64,000 bases of DNA from Shinisaurus crocodilurus (GCA_021292165.1 CM037880.1:28542232-28606231), one strand, 5' to 3'. Positions 10,841-22,429 are shown, counted from the first letter of the stretch. Notes: generated from the letters alone by a model not told the origin. Made by a program: numbers and translations.

Positions 10841-11347
10841 GAAGTACTGTATCTTTTTCAGATACACAATATCTCAGCTTAAGTGATGGGGAAATGTGTA
10901 GCAGGAAGAAGAAGAGCAAAGAGTATTTAAGGATTTGGTAAATATCGCAGACAGCCACACATTATTGACAACCCTGTCTGCAAGCTCACAATCTAACAGG
11001 ACACAAAACAAGGGGAAGCAGGGAAGGGAAAGCCAAAGAGGGACTGTTTAGGATGAACCCTGACGTTAGAGGGAGGATCCACACTAGGGCCGTTTCCCAC
11101 TGTTGAAGCGTCGCTCTCCTACAATCAGCTGAAAGCGCAAATTAGAGTTGTGGCTCTACTCAGCATTTAATGCAACGTGATACAAGGTGATGCAATGTAG
11201 ACAGCTGTCAAAGAGTCAGGCAGAGGTGAACGAGGGGCTTCACGCTGTCCACTGACTCCAAACAGAAGGTACACCTCAAACTGCCCAGAGCTATTCCTTT
11301 CCAAAACGGGGGGAAAGAGTGGTGGAAAGCACCTAAAACAGGGCCAG

Positions 11348-11440
11348 GAGTCCCCAGCCTTCTTGGACCTGTGGGCACATTTGGGAATTTGAGAAAGTGC
11401 TGTGGGCACCACCACAGAATGCCTGATCAGTGGATCACCG
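11348..11440. repeat. hAT-like terminal relic
   Basis: The text ggagtccccagccttcttgg and gtgggcacatttgggaat repeats the end seen at 9504-9545. Only one end is recognisable. Confidence 0.35.
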
Positions 11441-11444
11441 CTTT

Positions 11445-11785
11445 GGCATCTACCTGTCACATCTATGGATCTTTGGCTGCATCTTATTCAGCAAAGCTTT
11501 TGTTTGGTGTCTATTGGACACCCAATGTCTCTTTAATAAGGGATTGTCTAATTCAGCTAATTGCTGGTGATGCAATATAGCTAATGCTTCTTTTAAACAT
11601 ATGTTTTGGCAATGTCCAGTAGTTGCTTCTTTTTGTGGGGAGGTTATTACACAGATAAATTTTGTACTAGAGCAGTCTTTAATATTCGCTGATGTGCATG
11701 CTCTTTTCAATTATTTTCCTGCCTCATAGAAATTAACAAATGATCAGCTTAAATGGATTCTCTGCACCCTTTTAATAGCTAAGGG
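11445..11785 (+). mobile_element. L1-type LINE ORF2 C-terminal fragment
   Basis: The translation around 11560-11670 reads NCWWCNIANASFKHMFWQCP and VVASFCGEVITQINFVL, a CxxC...H...C zinc-binding segment as in L1 ORF2 C-termini (compare CWRGCQELGTYAHMWWSC at 24059-24817). The frame is broken, and the piece is 5'- and 3'-truncated. Confidence 0.6.
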
Positions 11786-11945
11786 TACAATCCTATGCAT
11801 GTTTAGACAAAAAAAAGTCCTAGAACTCCAAGCATTCCACAGCCAACAAGGCAAGAGGAAGTAATTAATTAGGACAACCTTCCCCAACCTGGCATCCTCC
11901 AAGTTGGCCATGCTGGCTGGGGGTGATGGGAGTTGTAGTCCAACA
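11779..11945. repeat. Two half foldback elements side by side
   Basis: 11779-11850 is one arm of the acaatcctatgcatgtttag (Harbinger-like) family. 11875-11945 is one arm of the gatgggagttgtagtcca family with ccttccccaacctgg at its end. Confidence 0.45.
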
Positions 11946-12849
11946 CAACAACAAAGCAGCATACAGAACAACACATATGTAAAAGCACAATAAATCTAGG
12001 ACAAATTTAAAATGCAATTAGATGAAACCAATGAATGCTGTTGTGGAATCTTAAAGACCAGCAGATGGGAGACCAAACAAAAGGTGGGGGTGAGAGAATC
12101 CATGTCAGGAGATCCACCATATCCAAAGTGTTGGGACTTGAAAAAGATACTAGGAGAGGATATATTGTGGAGTAATATCCTTCCTATCTCACGTTAGTGA
12201 GATCAGCAGAGTAGAGTCCCTTTCCAACTTAAAAGAAGCTTAGATTTGGCTAGTGTTAGCCAGTTAGCATTTGGTAATCCAGGATGCTTTAAGGCAGACT
12301 GGATTTCCCTGGTTTTGCCCCCTTTTCTCTCCCTCAGAACAATAATCAGAGACACAGTCTTGTAAAAGTTAAAAGTAACATTTACTCACTCAGATTATGC
12401 AGTTTCATTCAGGCAGGCTTAAAAGCGTTTCTTGCAGTTGGTTACAGGTACATTTGGAAATACTTGGGGTCTGAACTTGTGGAGTTCAGACCAGCAACTC
12501 TGGCTACATGCTGCTACAAGGACCACGTGGAGACAACAACCTGGTGGTGCCACACTCACTAGGAGTCTGAACAGGAAAGAGGAAGAAGCTGGGAGCGACG
12601 CCCACTTCCTGTTCAGGCTGTTAATAATTCAATGAGTACCTTCCAGGAAAACCACCCTAGAAGGTATCAGTGATCTTAACCATTTCACCCAATTACCTGG
12701 TGAAACATTAGCCATAGGTTTTGACTGCAATTTTAATTATCCAACACAAAGCCCTTCTGAGCTCCCACAAACAGGGCAGAAGGAGGGGCGGCTGGAGGGG
12801 AAATAAGTATGTCAGTTCCAGGGTACTAAAATATTCATTGAAAAATCCT

Positions 12850-13270
12850 AATTAATGTACCCACTTTTTAGCCCTGTAAAGGTCACCTAAAGCAGCTTAC
12901 AATAAAATGCAAATGAACAATTTCATGATTAAAATAGCACCTTGACCACTATTTTGGTGGAAAGGCAAGGATATGCATTTAATAAATAAATCCAGACCAG
13001 AATTTTTTTTAAAAAACATTAAAAATACAATGAACCCACAGAAGGAGAAAAGTAACATAGCCCAAAGCACAAGCCGGATGAATTAAAACAGCAAAGGCTT
13101 CCCAGCGTCTCTGAAGCTCAAAAGAGAGTGGGTCAAATGAATCTCTTTAGGGAGGGAGCTCCATAATCTGAGAAGCCCTTGTCCTACACTGCAGCCCTTG
13201 GGCGGTTACAGGGCAGGGAGGAAGGCCTCTAGTGCTGGATGCGATGACAGAGAAAGGTTATGAGGGATGA
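12850..13270 (-). mobile_element. L2-type LINE fragment
   Basis: The + strand shows agcagcttacaataaaatgc followed by gggagggagctccataatct and gagaagcccttgtcc. This is the antisense layout of an L2 3' end, as at 17300-17795. Confidence 0.5.
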
Positions 13271-13487
13271 GACAGTCCAACTAATTTAGGGTGCTTCAAG
13301 ATGAGGCTTTTAATGTGCGATCACCCTGCCTCATTCACGGAATTTTATGGGGGTCCAGATGTCGTAGTCAATCCCTTGTAGCCCTCCTATGTTTTCCCAC
13401 CACTTCTTCTGCCTCTTTTGTTGCCACGGAGAATCTGTTAAGGAAGAAAAGACGGAAGAGCTGTACAATGCCTTTGAAGTTCTAATG

Positions 13488-13622
13488 CGGTGTTCTCCAA
13501 CCTTGGGTCCCCAGATGTTTTTGGCCTACAACTCCCAGCATGCCCCAGCCAGCGTAGCTGGCTGGGGCATGCTGGGAGTTGTAGGCCAAAAACATCTGGG
13601 GACCCAAGGTTGGAGAACACTG
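13488..13622. mobile_element. Near-perfect foldback hAT MITE, 135 bp, 7/8 TSD
   Basis: The two arms (ggtgttctccaaccttgggt ... ccaaggttggagaacact) are almost perfectly complementary and meet at gccagcgtagctggc. The flanks are ttctaatg (13480-13487) and ttctaatt (13623-13630). A sister copy lies at 20382-20516. Confidence 0.85.
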
Positions 13623-14659
13623 TTCTAATTGATAGTGCTTGCTGGGAGCCTTCCACCTGGAAACGCCCTTACTGAGTGAATGTGACAAAGTCTGTCCGGC
13701 AGCTTCTGTGCAGGGCCGGGGTCAAGGGTAGGCATTGTTGGGCACCTGCCAAGGGCCCACCGCCCAGCAGGGGCCCATCAGTGAGCCCCCTGAAGTTGCC
13801 CTCCTCTCATCAGTGCCGCCAGTTTGATCACCTGACTCTTGTTCTGGCCGAGACAATGTTGGTGGTGAGAGAAGGAGGAACCGTAGATGCCACGGCCCAC
13901 TTGCTCACTGGCTCTCTCTGCCTGTCAAGCAAGTAAGCAGTAGCAATGACGAGAAAGAGGATGAGAAGGAATAACCGCTGAGGACAATGGTGATGAGAAG
14001 GTAGCTTGCACTGCCTTGGTGCCATGCGATTGAGGATAACCAGTTTGCAGCGAGGCTGAATGAAACAAGACTGTAAAAAGATGGGTCGCTGGCACACCCG
14101 AAAACCTGCCATGCGTTTAAATATATACCTTGTGCTCTTTCTATGAGCACCAAATCAACAGTCTTCCTTTTGGAAAAGAAAATGATTATAACAGTTCGGA
14201 TGACGGGCAAATGGACATACAGTAAAGGACCTCATCACAGTTTAGCGAGGTGGAGGGTTAGAAACTTACTGCAGTCGCGTTTGTGCCACGAGGTAGCCTG
14301 TGTTCTGCCAGAACGGTTTTGAAAGATTCCATTTTCTGCTCAGCTACCACAGACCTGACAGATGTGTGCTGTTTTGTGCAACGTTCACATCAGCAGCGCC
14401 GCTTATGGGTCTCTTTTCCTTCTTGGGACCACCCAGTTCAGTGCACATGTAGCTTAAGATGGATTCAAGATCCATCTCCGGCCTCCACACACACAAAAAG
14501 TATAATAATGGGCCGCCCCACCCAGTTCAAAAGACACGATCTAACACTGGAAGAATTGGCAACCTAAAAGTTGCTGCTGTTTATGAAAGGTTTGAGAAAG
14601 TGGCTAGAGAAACATAGTATGCACATAAAAAGCAAAAGAAGCTGTGTTGGTCTGTAAGA

Positions 14660-14748
14660 AAAATTCCAAAATCCACAGTTGGGCAATACCAGTGATATTT
14701 GGATTGGGCCTGATAAAAGTATTGCTCAACTGTGGATTTTGGAATATT
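14660..14748. repeat. Imperfect hairpin in an interspersed repeat
   Basis: ttccaaaatccacagttggg pairs with caactgtggattttggaa across a 40-nt loop. Upstream gctgtgttggtctgtaag is a phrase common to an amniote interspersed repeat also seen at 38797. Confidence 0.5.
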
Positions 14749-15315
14749 ATGCAGGGTTCTTCTCTACTATACAGCATACAGAGAAAGTTTAATGTAAGCT
14801 AAAAAAACATGTGTATTGGATTTTTTTTCTATCCCACTTACGGTATCCAGAAGGCTGGTGGCAGATTACGATATATTAAAAAATGCCAGCATACCAATAA
14901 ACTTTATAAAGCTGCAATCCTATTTCCAGAGATGCCTACGTAAGTCTCATACAAATCTAAGGGCTAATAAAAACAGATAAATAGCAAGATAATATTCCCA
15001 TCTAACAGCATTCTGCATACAGTCTTGTGAGTACGTACTTACTTGGGGCTAGACCCTATCCAATTCAGTGGGACTTATGAGTAAAGGTGTGTAGGATCAG
15101 ATTGGTCAAATGATTCTGGCAGATGCTTAGAGCTTAGCTTTGACAATGTCTGAGGGGGGATTTCAGTTTTTGGGCTTGGGGTGGGGTGGTGATGTTATTT
15201 TTGGCACAGTTGTGCTGCACTAATATCAGATTATTAATTTTCATGTATTTACGTTCCACTCTTCAGCATAATGACTCCCAAAGCAATTTACAATAAAAGC
15301 AGAAAACAAACAAAT

Positions 15316-15545
15316 GACCACCAGTAACGCATGCAGTTTATAAATTTTATAGATTTTTTTAAAATTAAAATTATTCATAGATATACTTTTTTAATTAAAA
15401 AAATAATTTTAATTTTTAAAAATTATTTTTTTTAAAAAAAAATAAACTTTTTAAATTTTATTTTTTAATCTATAAAAAAATTTTAAATTTTAAAAAAATG
15501 TTTAAATCTATAAAATGTATAAACTGGATGTGCCACTGGTGGATA
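15316..15545. repeat. AT-rich inverted repeat
   Basis: ccaccagtaacgcatgcagt and tataaattttatagattt at the left pair with aaatctataaaatgtata and aactggatgtgccactggtg at the right. The core of about 150 bp is over 90% A/T. It could be an old foldback transposon with an expanded A/T core. Confidence 0.55.
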
Positions 15546-16272
15546 TTTGTTTGGGTTTTTTTTTATTGCTGTATCATGTGCATTGCATTGCCTACATATC
15601 GGTTGAATAAAAACAAATTAAAACAAGTTTCAGTTAAAATGACAGTACTCTAAAAACTTGCTTAAACTAATTGCTGAAGGCATAGGTCAGTTTTTTAGTC
15701 CCCTCTGAAAAGAGGAAGGCCTGAGCTTCCAATGGGCACCGTGTCCAAAGAACGGGTCGCCCCAGAAAGAGCCCTGCTCTTTGTTGAGGGCCATTTAGCT
15801 TCCACAATTTGATGGTATCTGGAGCAGGGGTTCATTGGCAGATCTGAATGCCTGGGGGTGGGCTCAATTGGAAGAAGCCACTCTCTGAAAAGTAACAAAC
15901 AAGTGAACAAGGCTTCCATGTCCTGATAGAGGTTTACTTCCTCATAACCCAGTGCTTTGCAGATATTGCAAATATTGCAAAATGGAAACATTCATTAGTT
16001 ATATGATGGGTAGGGCAGATTATGCAGGCCAAATGCCCTGTGAAGTGGAACAGCTCAAACTAGATTTGGGATGTCCTGCAGCACATTCATGGCCTTGGGT
16101 GATCACCATGGGTCATTGAAATGGGGTCTCTCTCTGAGGTTTATATAATTCTAATAGTAGCCCCTGCCTTTCTTCACTGTTTTCATTTATGTAGCCTCTT
16201 CCCATCCCCTTATAGTTCTCTAGCATTTATTTTATCTGATTAGGCTGAATTACCAACTTGCTTTGCTTACAA

Positions 16273-16416
16273 CAGGGGTGGACCATTTGTGGCCCTCCAG
16301 ATGTTTTGGTCTCCATCTCCCATGATCCCTCACCATTGGCTATGCTGGCAAGGGTTGATGGGACTTCGGTTAGGGCTGATGGCGAAAACATCTGGAGGGT
16401 CAAAAGTTGCCCACTC
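16273..16416. repeat. Foldback MITE
   Basis: It begins caggggtggaccatttgtgg and contains ccagatgttttggtctccat and gaaaacatctggagggtc. The ends are hAT-like. Confidence 0.55.
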
Positions 16417-16719
16417 GTAGAGCTTTACAGCATCTAATGTGATTGGGAGCTGTTCAGGGAAAACCTCCTTAGGCCCAGTGGCAAGCTGAAATACACAAAT
16501 ATGAAGGAGCCTGTTCTGAATGGAGAACAGAGCCGGGCCATTTCCAGGAACTCTTTGGTAAAGGAGGGTCCTCCAGACTGTTTCATTTGGTGAACCACAT
16601 CAGTGTGGAAACAGTGTGTGAGGGACAGTAGAGCTCATCACATCTTAGATGGCCACCTGGTCCTTTTGAAGTAATGGGTGTCCCATGGGGGGAAACTGCA
16701 CATTAACAGCACGTAGTGT

Positions 16720-16963
16720 GGGGCCAGTGTGGTATAGTGGTTACAGTGTGGGACTGGGACTTGGGAGATCTGGGTTCTAGACCCCACTTGGCCATGAAGC
16801 TCACTGGGTAACTTTGGGCCAGTCAGTGACTCTCAGCCTAACCTACAGGGTTGTTGTGAGGATAAAATGGAGAGGAGGAAGAGGATTGTGTAAGTTGCCT
16901 TGGGTTCCTTGCAACAGGGGGAAAAAAGAGGGATATAAATGTAATAATGAATAAAATAAATAG
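16720..16963 (+). repeat. tRNA-derived squamate SINE (family A)
   Basis: It shows ggggccagtgtggtatagtg (A box), ctgggttctagaccccac (B box), ggttgttgtgaggataaaat, then gccttgggttccttgca and an aataaa-rich tail. It is directly followed by another repeat. Confidence 0.85.
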
Positions 16964-16973
16964 TTAAACTATG

Positions 16974-17275
16974 GGATTCGCCACCACAAGGTGTCGTGAT
17001 GGCCCCCAATTTGGATGACTTTAAAAGGGGAATAGACAAATTCATGGGGGATAAGGTTATCCATGGCTGCTAGCCATGATGGCTCTATATTACCTTCAGT
17101 ATTTGGGGCAGTATGCCTCTGTACACTAGGTGCTGGGGAACATGAGCAGGAGGGTGCTGTTGTGCTCACGTGCTGCTTGTGGGTTTCCTGTGGGCAGCTG
17201 GCTTGTCACGGTGTGAGTAGAATGCTGGACTAGATGGACCTTCGTCTGATCCAGCATGACTCTTATATTCTTTTG
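16974..17275 (+). repeat. LINE 3'-end-like repeat
   Basis: It contains gaatagacaaattcatgggg, atggctgctagccatgatgg, gctggactagatggaccttc and gatccagcatgac. This block recurs widely in squamate and turtle genomes as the end of a CR1-related LINE. No ORF is present. Confidence 0.55.
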
Positions 17276-17299
17276 GGAGGGATCTTGCTCCACCAAGTT

Positions 17300-17795
17300 G
17301 AGAATCTATCATTTTGTTTTATTTTTTATTTTATAGAATCATTTATATCCTGCCTTTCCACCCTTAGAAGGAGCCCCAAGGCTACTTACAACCATAAAAA
17401 CACAAATATAGTAACAACTGAGAACTTTTGAAACTTCCATAAACAGCAGCAGAGAGGAACTGACAACTGGTCAAATGCCCAGCAAACTAAAAAAAGGGTT
17501 TACGGCTCAGCTAAAAAGCGTGAGGGGGGACGCACCAGAACTTCTTGAGGGAGGGAGTTCCACCGTCCAGGTGCCAAAATCAAAAAGGCCCTGCCCCGTG
17601 TACCAGCCCATGTATGTTTGAAGGCAGCAAGAATTGGAGGAATGCCTCCGATGATTTGCACAGTGGGAGAGGTGGTCCTTCAAGTATCCTAGTGCCAAAC
17701 ATAAAGGCTGTATAGATAATAACCACCTTTTTTTAAAATTGAGCCTGGAAATTAACAGGAAGCCAGCGTAGATTCCACCCACCCCCGAGATCAAT
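17300..17795 (-). mobile_element. L2-type LINE 3' region
   Basis: A - strand frame (17507-17794) starts near IYAGFLLISRLNFKKRWLLS, the L2 equivalent of the LHWLPVxxRIxFK block. The tail end on the + strand starts tatcctgcctttcc. Stops and indels show that it is inactive. Confidence 0.6.
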
Positions 17796-18058
17796 ACACT
17801 TCAAAAAGCGGACACCCCCCCAAAAAAAGCATTTTGCATCAGTAATTTAATATGGATGTGATCAAGGCATATGTGAGAGTACCCAGGTCTACTTTTGTCC
17901 AGGAAAGCGTGAGGCTGTTTCCTGAGACAGAGTTTTGCATAGACCATTTGTGTGTCACCACCACATACACACCTGGCACCTTACAATGTCTCCAGTGGGA
18001 AGTCTGCCACCATAATGCAGCGTTTTCGGGCATTTCTGACTTCTGCCACTTTCAGAGA

Positions 18059-18172
18059 GCATTGCCCTCCAGATGTTTTGGACTACGACTCCCAGATCCC
18101 TGACCATTGGCAATGCTGGCTGGGGCTGATGGGAGTTGTAGTCTGAAACATTTGGAGGGCACCACATTGGGG
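18059..18172. repeat. Foldback MITE
   Basis: ttttggactacgactcccag pairs with ctgatgggagttgtagtctg. The outer ends are gccctccagatg and catttggagggcacc. Confidence 0.6.
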
Positions 18173-18751
18173 ATGGCTGGCATAGGCAAAGGTTACTCAG
18201 AGAAAATGAAGACCCTTGAGCTCTCTTCCCCCCTTCTCCATTCCTTAAGTTCTGGGTTCTGCCTGCCTTTGGTGGGCCAGACTAATGCTCTGCAGTTATT
18301 AGCTGCCTGCTCTCCAAAGTTTGGAGGACAGATTAAAGAGATGTTTCTTGACGGCAATTTCTTCAATTTGTAATGGAGAACTGTGATGAATCTTGGATCA
18401 AAACACCGCTAAGTGGCTTGAAAGTTGGCCAGAAGACAGTAAACAAAGCATAATGAGAAACAGCAACACGTTGGGTTGCACTGAGGTGGAAAATCAGTGA
18501 CAGGGACTGCTTATTCAACTTCTTCTTGAACATTCCAGAAATACATGCGAATGAACTGTACAGCTGATACCATTTGGACAAGAATGGTGTGTCCCAGCTG
18601 TTGTTTAAGATACGATTTGTACGTTGCTAAACATTTAATTTCTTCTGGGGGGGCAGGGAATCGAAATCTGAAATGAGAAAATCAGCAAGCCTGAGGAATT
18701 TGAGGAAGATAGGTATTGACCATGCCTATGTCGTGTCCTCTGGCTTTATAG

Positions 18752-18881
18752 CAGGGGTGGTGAACCTGTGGCCCTCCAGATGTTGTTGGACTCCAACTTC
18801 CATCAGCCCCAGCCAGCATGACTGGGAGTATGGGAGTTGTAGTACAACAACATCTGGAGGACCACAGGTTCACCACCCCTG
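18752..18881. mobile_element. hAT MITE, 130 bp, perfect 8-bp TSD
   Basis: The ends CAGGGGTGGTGAACCTGTGG and CCACAGGTTCACCACCCCTG are perfect 20-bp inverted repeats. It is flanked on both sides by CTTTATAG (18744-18751 and 18882-18889). This copy proves that the abundant ccagatgtt foldback family is hAT-derived. Confidence 0.92.
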
Positions 18882-19729
18882 CTTTATAGGAAGAGAAGTT
18901 ACGGTAATGCAATATACAGAAGTGTACTTTAATTTCATTTGCACATCTGTTCATTCCATTGCGGGGAAATATTCTTCTGCTTTGGCAGCAACTGCAAATA
19001 TCTATACAGGGAATTGCATAGCAGTTTCCCCAGTAGCAGCCAGTTCACATCTATACAATCCTTAACTTCTCTTACTGGCTAGTATAATCCTGTGCTTTGA
19101 AAGACTCTTGGATTCACTTTTCCAGTTCTTTGCCAGCAGCAGAGTTCCTGCTGCAGCCAACAGTGTAAAAAAAAAAAAAAAAAGCAAAGGAAGTGTACTT
19201 CAAAGTCCTTGAAAGGGATTTTTGATCATTTAACAGATAAACAAAGCCCTTTTCACAAATCTCCCCATATTAATTATAGTTTTTTAACCCTCTAGGTCAG
19301 GAAGACTGTTGTCTCCAAAATAGATTTTATGTTTGTGTTTGTACCAAGAAAATCTCATTTTTTTCCACTTTGGAAATGTAAGAAAAACACACACATCTTT
19401 TTCTGGGGCAATGGGCCCTAGTGAATGTTCTGTTTTCCCCATCCTTAAGGAAGTTACTTTATGTTCTCTTTGTCATATCCTCTCTCGAAGCTTAGTCACA
19501 TGTTACTTTTTTATATAATCACGTCCCTGAAAAGTTGACTTTACAATGATATTTTTCTTGCAGTGAGGGTTAGGGCAATAGTTGCTTTGCACTCAAATGT
19601 TACCATGTCAGAGAAAATGCTAGCAATCCCAGATTGTTCTCAGAAAACAATAGTTATGTTTTGTGTTTTCTGTGACAAGATGACTTTTTCCCCGTATAAG
19701 TGGCTAACTGAAAGAATGACATGATAAAC

Positions 19730-19830
19730 CAGGGGTGGGGAATTCCTTTCAGCCCGAGGGCCAAATTCAACTTCGTCATAAACTCATTAATGTGTGTGGG
19801 GGCGGGGGCGGTTCTTATTTTTAAAATGTA
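19730..19830. repeat. hAT terminal relic
   Basis: aaaccaggggtggggaattc and gcccgagggccaaattc resemble the left end of the 23298-23650 family. No right end was seen. Confidence 0.35.
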
Positions 19831-19955
19831 ATAAAGTAAAGCTGGCAAGCCCAAATGAGGAAGCCACAAGAAATACTTCTGCTGAATACCAAGATCTATT
19901 TTTCCCTTTCCATACTTAAAATGCAAGTAAAATGCTATATATTTTTATTTTTCAG

Positions 19956-20021
19956 AATGATCAGTCTATGCAAGATGCACAGATCATAGGAGGAGATGAC
20001 TTTTCACAGCTGGCTGGAAAG
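19956..20021 (+). CDS. PRTFDC1: PRTFDC1 exon 4 (66 bp)
   Basis: This exon encodes 22 residues, NDQSMQDAQIIGGDDFSQLA plus GK, matching the segment before the PRPP loop in the HPRT family. The NDQSM start and the IIGGDD core are closer to PRTFDC1 (NDQSMGEMQIIGGDDLS) than to HPRT1 (NDQSTGDIKVIGGDDLS). It follows a pyrimidine-rich acceptor ending in TTCAG and ends AAG before a gtttga donor, which is weaker than the other donors here. Length (66 bp) and phase (0/0) are those of HPRT-family exon 4. The protein is a purine phosphoribosyltransferase-fold homologue, expected in the cytosol. The N-terminal exons 1-3 were not found between 1 and 19955. Confidence 0.95.
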
Positions 20022-20229
20022 GTTTGAAAACTTTTAAATAAAATGAAGTCAGTAATGCATCAGAAACCCAAGATTGCCTTAGCTCTTGAATTCATGTAAA
20101 GTAATCATGCTAGTCACAGCCAAAATGAAAGCAAAACAATCTTTTCATTAAAAAAAGAAGGAAATTATACAGGGTTGTCGGTAAACAGAAAGTTACCAGT
20201 GAGTAAATTAAGCTTACAGCAGCCTAGAT

Positions 20230-20372
20230 CAGCCTTCTCATACCTGGTGTCGTTCAGATGGGTTGGACTATAACTCCCATCATTTCCAGCCAGTGTGGCC
20301 ATTGTCCATGCTATCTGGGGTGATGGGAGTTGTAGTTCGATACACCTGGGTGGCACCAGCTTGGGGAAAGAT
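20230..20372. repeat. Foldback MITE
   Basis: The ends are cagccttctcatacctggtg and caccagcttggggaaag. The arms are ttggactataactcccat and gatgggagttgtagttcg. Confidence 0.65.
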
Positions 20373-20381
20373 GATCTAAAC

Positions 20382-20516
20382 CAGTGTTCTCCAACCTTGG
20401 GTCCCCAGATGTTTTTGGCCTACAACTCCCAGCATGCCCCAGCCAGCTATGCTGGCTGGGGCATGCTGGGAGTTGTAGGCCAGAAACATCTGGGGACCCA
20501 AGGTTGGAGAACACTG
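20382..20516. mobile_element. Near-perfect foldback hAT MITE, second copy
   Basis: It is identical in structure and length (135 bp) to 13488-13622, differing mainly at the centre and in one arm base. The flanks atctaaac (20374-20381) and gcctaaac (20517-20524) match at 6 of 8 positions. Confidence 0.85.
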
Positions 20517-20956
20517 GCCTAAACAACATAAAGCCCAATCTATACCCTTTCCAACCATGCTGCCATCATGCCAAAAATTGTCCCCCCCACTGAAGCTGTT
20601 GTTCTCCCTGTGGGGAAAGCTGCCCTTGGCATCAGTGGCAATTTTCCACCTGAGACAAACCAAAGCTAGGGATGGATGCTTTTTTTTATGTGGGACCACA
20701 GCATGAGGGAAGGAATACTGCACCACGGTTCAGAACCTGTTCCCCCACCCCCATGGTTGCTAAAGGGAAAGATACATTAAATGCAGTCATGGATTTCATG
20801 ATAAACTATGGCTTATGGTGACAGGAACAAGTCTGTGTGAGCCTCGGGCATGCGCACTCCCCCCAAATGCCTCCTCATGTCCCATGTCAGAGGAGGAAAG
20901 GGGATGAGGAGCATGCAAGGCTAGTTCCCGCGCACGGTTGTTCACATGGCTTATCA

Positions 20957-21878
20957 CAGTGATGGCGAACCTTTTTGAGCCCCAGTGCCCAAACTGCAAC
21001 ACAAAACCAACTTATTTATTTCAAAGTGCCAACACTGCAATTAAACCTGAATACCGAGGTTTTAGTTTTAGAAAAACAACTCATACAGTTGTCCGAACTA
21101 ATTAACATCTTTTGTCTTAAAAGAAAAACACAATAACAGAGCTTTCAATGATAGAAACAGTTTTTTGTTGGGGAAAAAAATCAACTCAAAAAATTATTAT
21201 AGTACTACATTGTACACATAGCCTGAAGGGAATTTATACAAACTTTTTAAATAATTAGGCACATGTGTTTTTGGATAAGGGATTCTCAACTTGTAATATG
21301 ATTATATGCCAGACTGAAATTGTGTGGGGCAAGCTTTACCCTGGGTCCTTTCCCTGCTTCTACAGGTGTCGGATTAGTAAAAGTAAAAGTCAACCTGTAC
21401 TAGGATGAGCAAGATAAACAAGAAAACTAAACGTGCTTAACACATTTTAAACACTTTATGTCTTGGACTGCAAACACTGCATTAGGTAAAAGTTTGCATT
21501 GGGCATGCTTTTGCACAATTAATGTGATTTTTGCTATTGCATGCATGCTGATAATTTGTCAAACCTTGGCGCATACTCCATTAGTTTGAGAGCAACACAT
21601 GCAGCACTCAGATCAACTGTTAGGGCTTTACATCCAAGCCATGCTCTGTGCATCATTCTTCAAAATCTTTTAAATGTGATAACAATGTAGAAAAGAATTC
21701 TGTAACAGGAATTCTAGAATAAAATCATTCTGTTCCACACTGTGAGGAAGAACAAGATCATTAGTGTTTTGCAGAAGGGGATGGTCTTTTCGCGATCTGG
21801 TGACCAATGACTCGAGTGCCCACAGAGAGGTCCCTGCGTGCCAGCTGTGGCACCCGTGCCATAGGTTCGCCATCACTG
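20957..21878. mobile_element. hAT (Charlie/OC1-like) non-autonomous element, 922 bp
   Basis: The terminal repeats are CAGTGATGGCGAACCT and AGGTTCGCCATCACTG (16 bp, perfect). Both flanks are GCTTATCA (20949-20956 and 21879-21886). The subterminal regions contain gtgcccaaact and tgccagctgtggcaccc. No transposase frame is left inside. Ends with CAGTGATGGCGAACC are shared with hAT families known in several tetrapods. Confidence 0.93.
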
Positions 21879-21955
21879 GCTTATCATGACATCCAAATGT
21901 AGCCATTGTCTGTTTTGGCCATGAAAATGTGTTATTATATTGGTCTTGACAAAGG

Positions 21956-22035
21956 TAAAATATTCATGATGACTACGTACTTGAAACCATTGATAAGTCA
22001 ATGGTTTCAAGTACGTAGTCATCATGAATATTTTA
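21956..22035. repeat. Perfect 37-nt-arm hairpin
   Basis: 21956-21992 and 21999-22035 are exact reverse complements separated by ataagt. The arms include gactacgtacttgaaaccat. It matches none of the foldback families in the window and lies in intron 4, 78 bp after a hAT element. Confidence 0.9.
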
Positions 22036-22429
22036 ATCCAAGCAATTGGAAAGCTGAAGAGCAGCTGAGTTTCTTTGTCCACTCTACTTTAACATAGTCA
22101 TTTTGAGGGGGGTGGGGGATGGAGATTTTCTTCAGGGACAAGATTCTTTTAATCCAGGCCTAGGCGCATCAAGCATTACTTGAAGCAAAAGTAAAATATT
22201 TCATTAGGCAGATGGGCTGTGTGGGGAGATGGATTGGAACAGCTAGCCTCAGGATGAATTTGGGCAAGACGATATTAAAATTAATGTACACTGCAAGTGC
22301 AGTGATTGTGTGTTAATGATTAAGGGTGCAATCATATCAATTGCACCCTCGCGCCTCAGAAGCCCCCAAACTCAGAGGCTTCTGAGTTTCCGATACCCTG
22401 CTGGATCTTTTCAGCCTGTCTAGCAAGGG

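Larger units (their letters stand above)
1..19955 (+). other. PRTFDC1: PRTFDC1 intron 3 (3' part), no coding exon seen
   Basis: I looked for the roughly 184-bp HPRT-family exon 3 (around the VLKGGYKF motif) and found nothing. Everything recognisable here is repeat-derived. Stretches with no call are 585-1319, 2531-4139, 8640-9380, 10840-11345, 11950-12850, 13640-14640, 14760-15315, 15550-16270, 18180-18740 and 18890-19730. They contain only unassigned intronic sequence, short MITE relics and simple A/T runs. Confidence 0.6.

Noticed and set aside
1..19955. PRTFDC1 exon 3 within the window
   Set aside because: I found no VLKGGYKF-like segment with flanking AG/GT; the exon is presumably upstream.
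21956..22035. microRNA gene
   Set aside because: Perfect pairing with a 6-nt loop is atypical for animal pre-miRNA, and no conservation can be shown; kept only as a hairpin.
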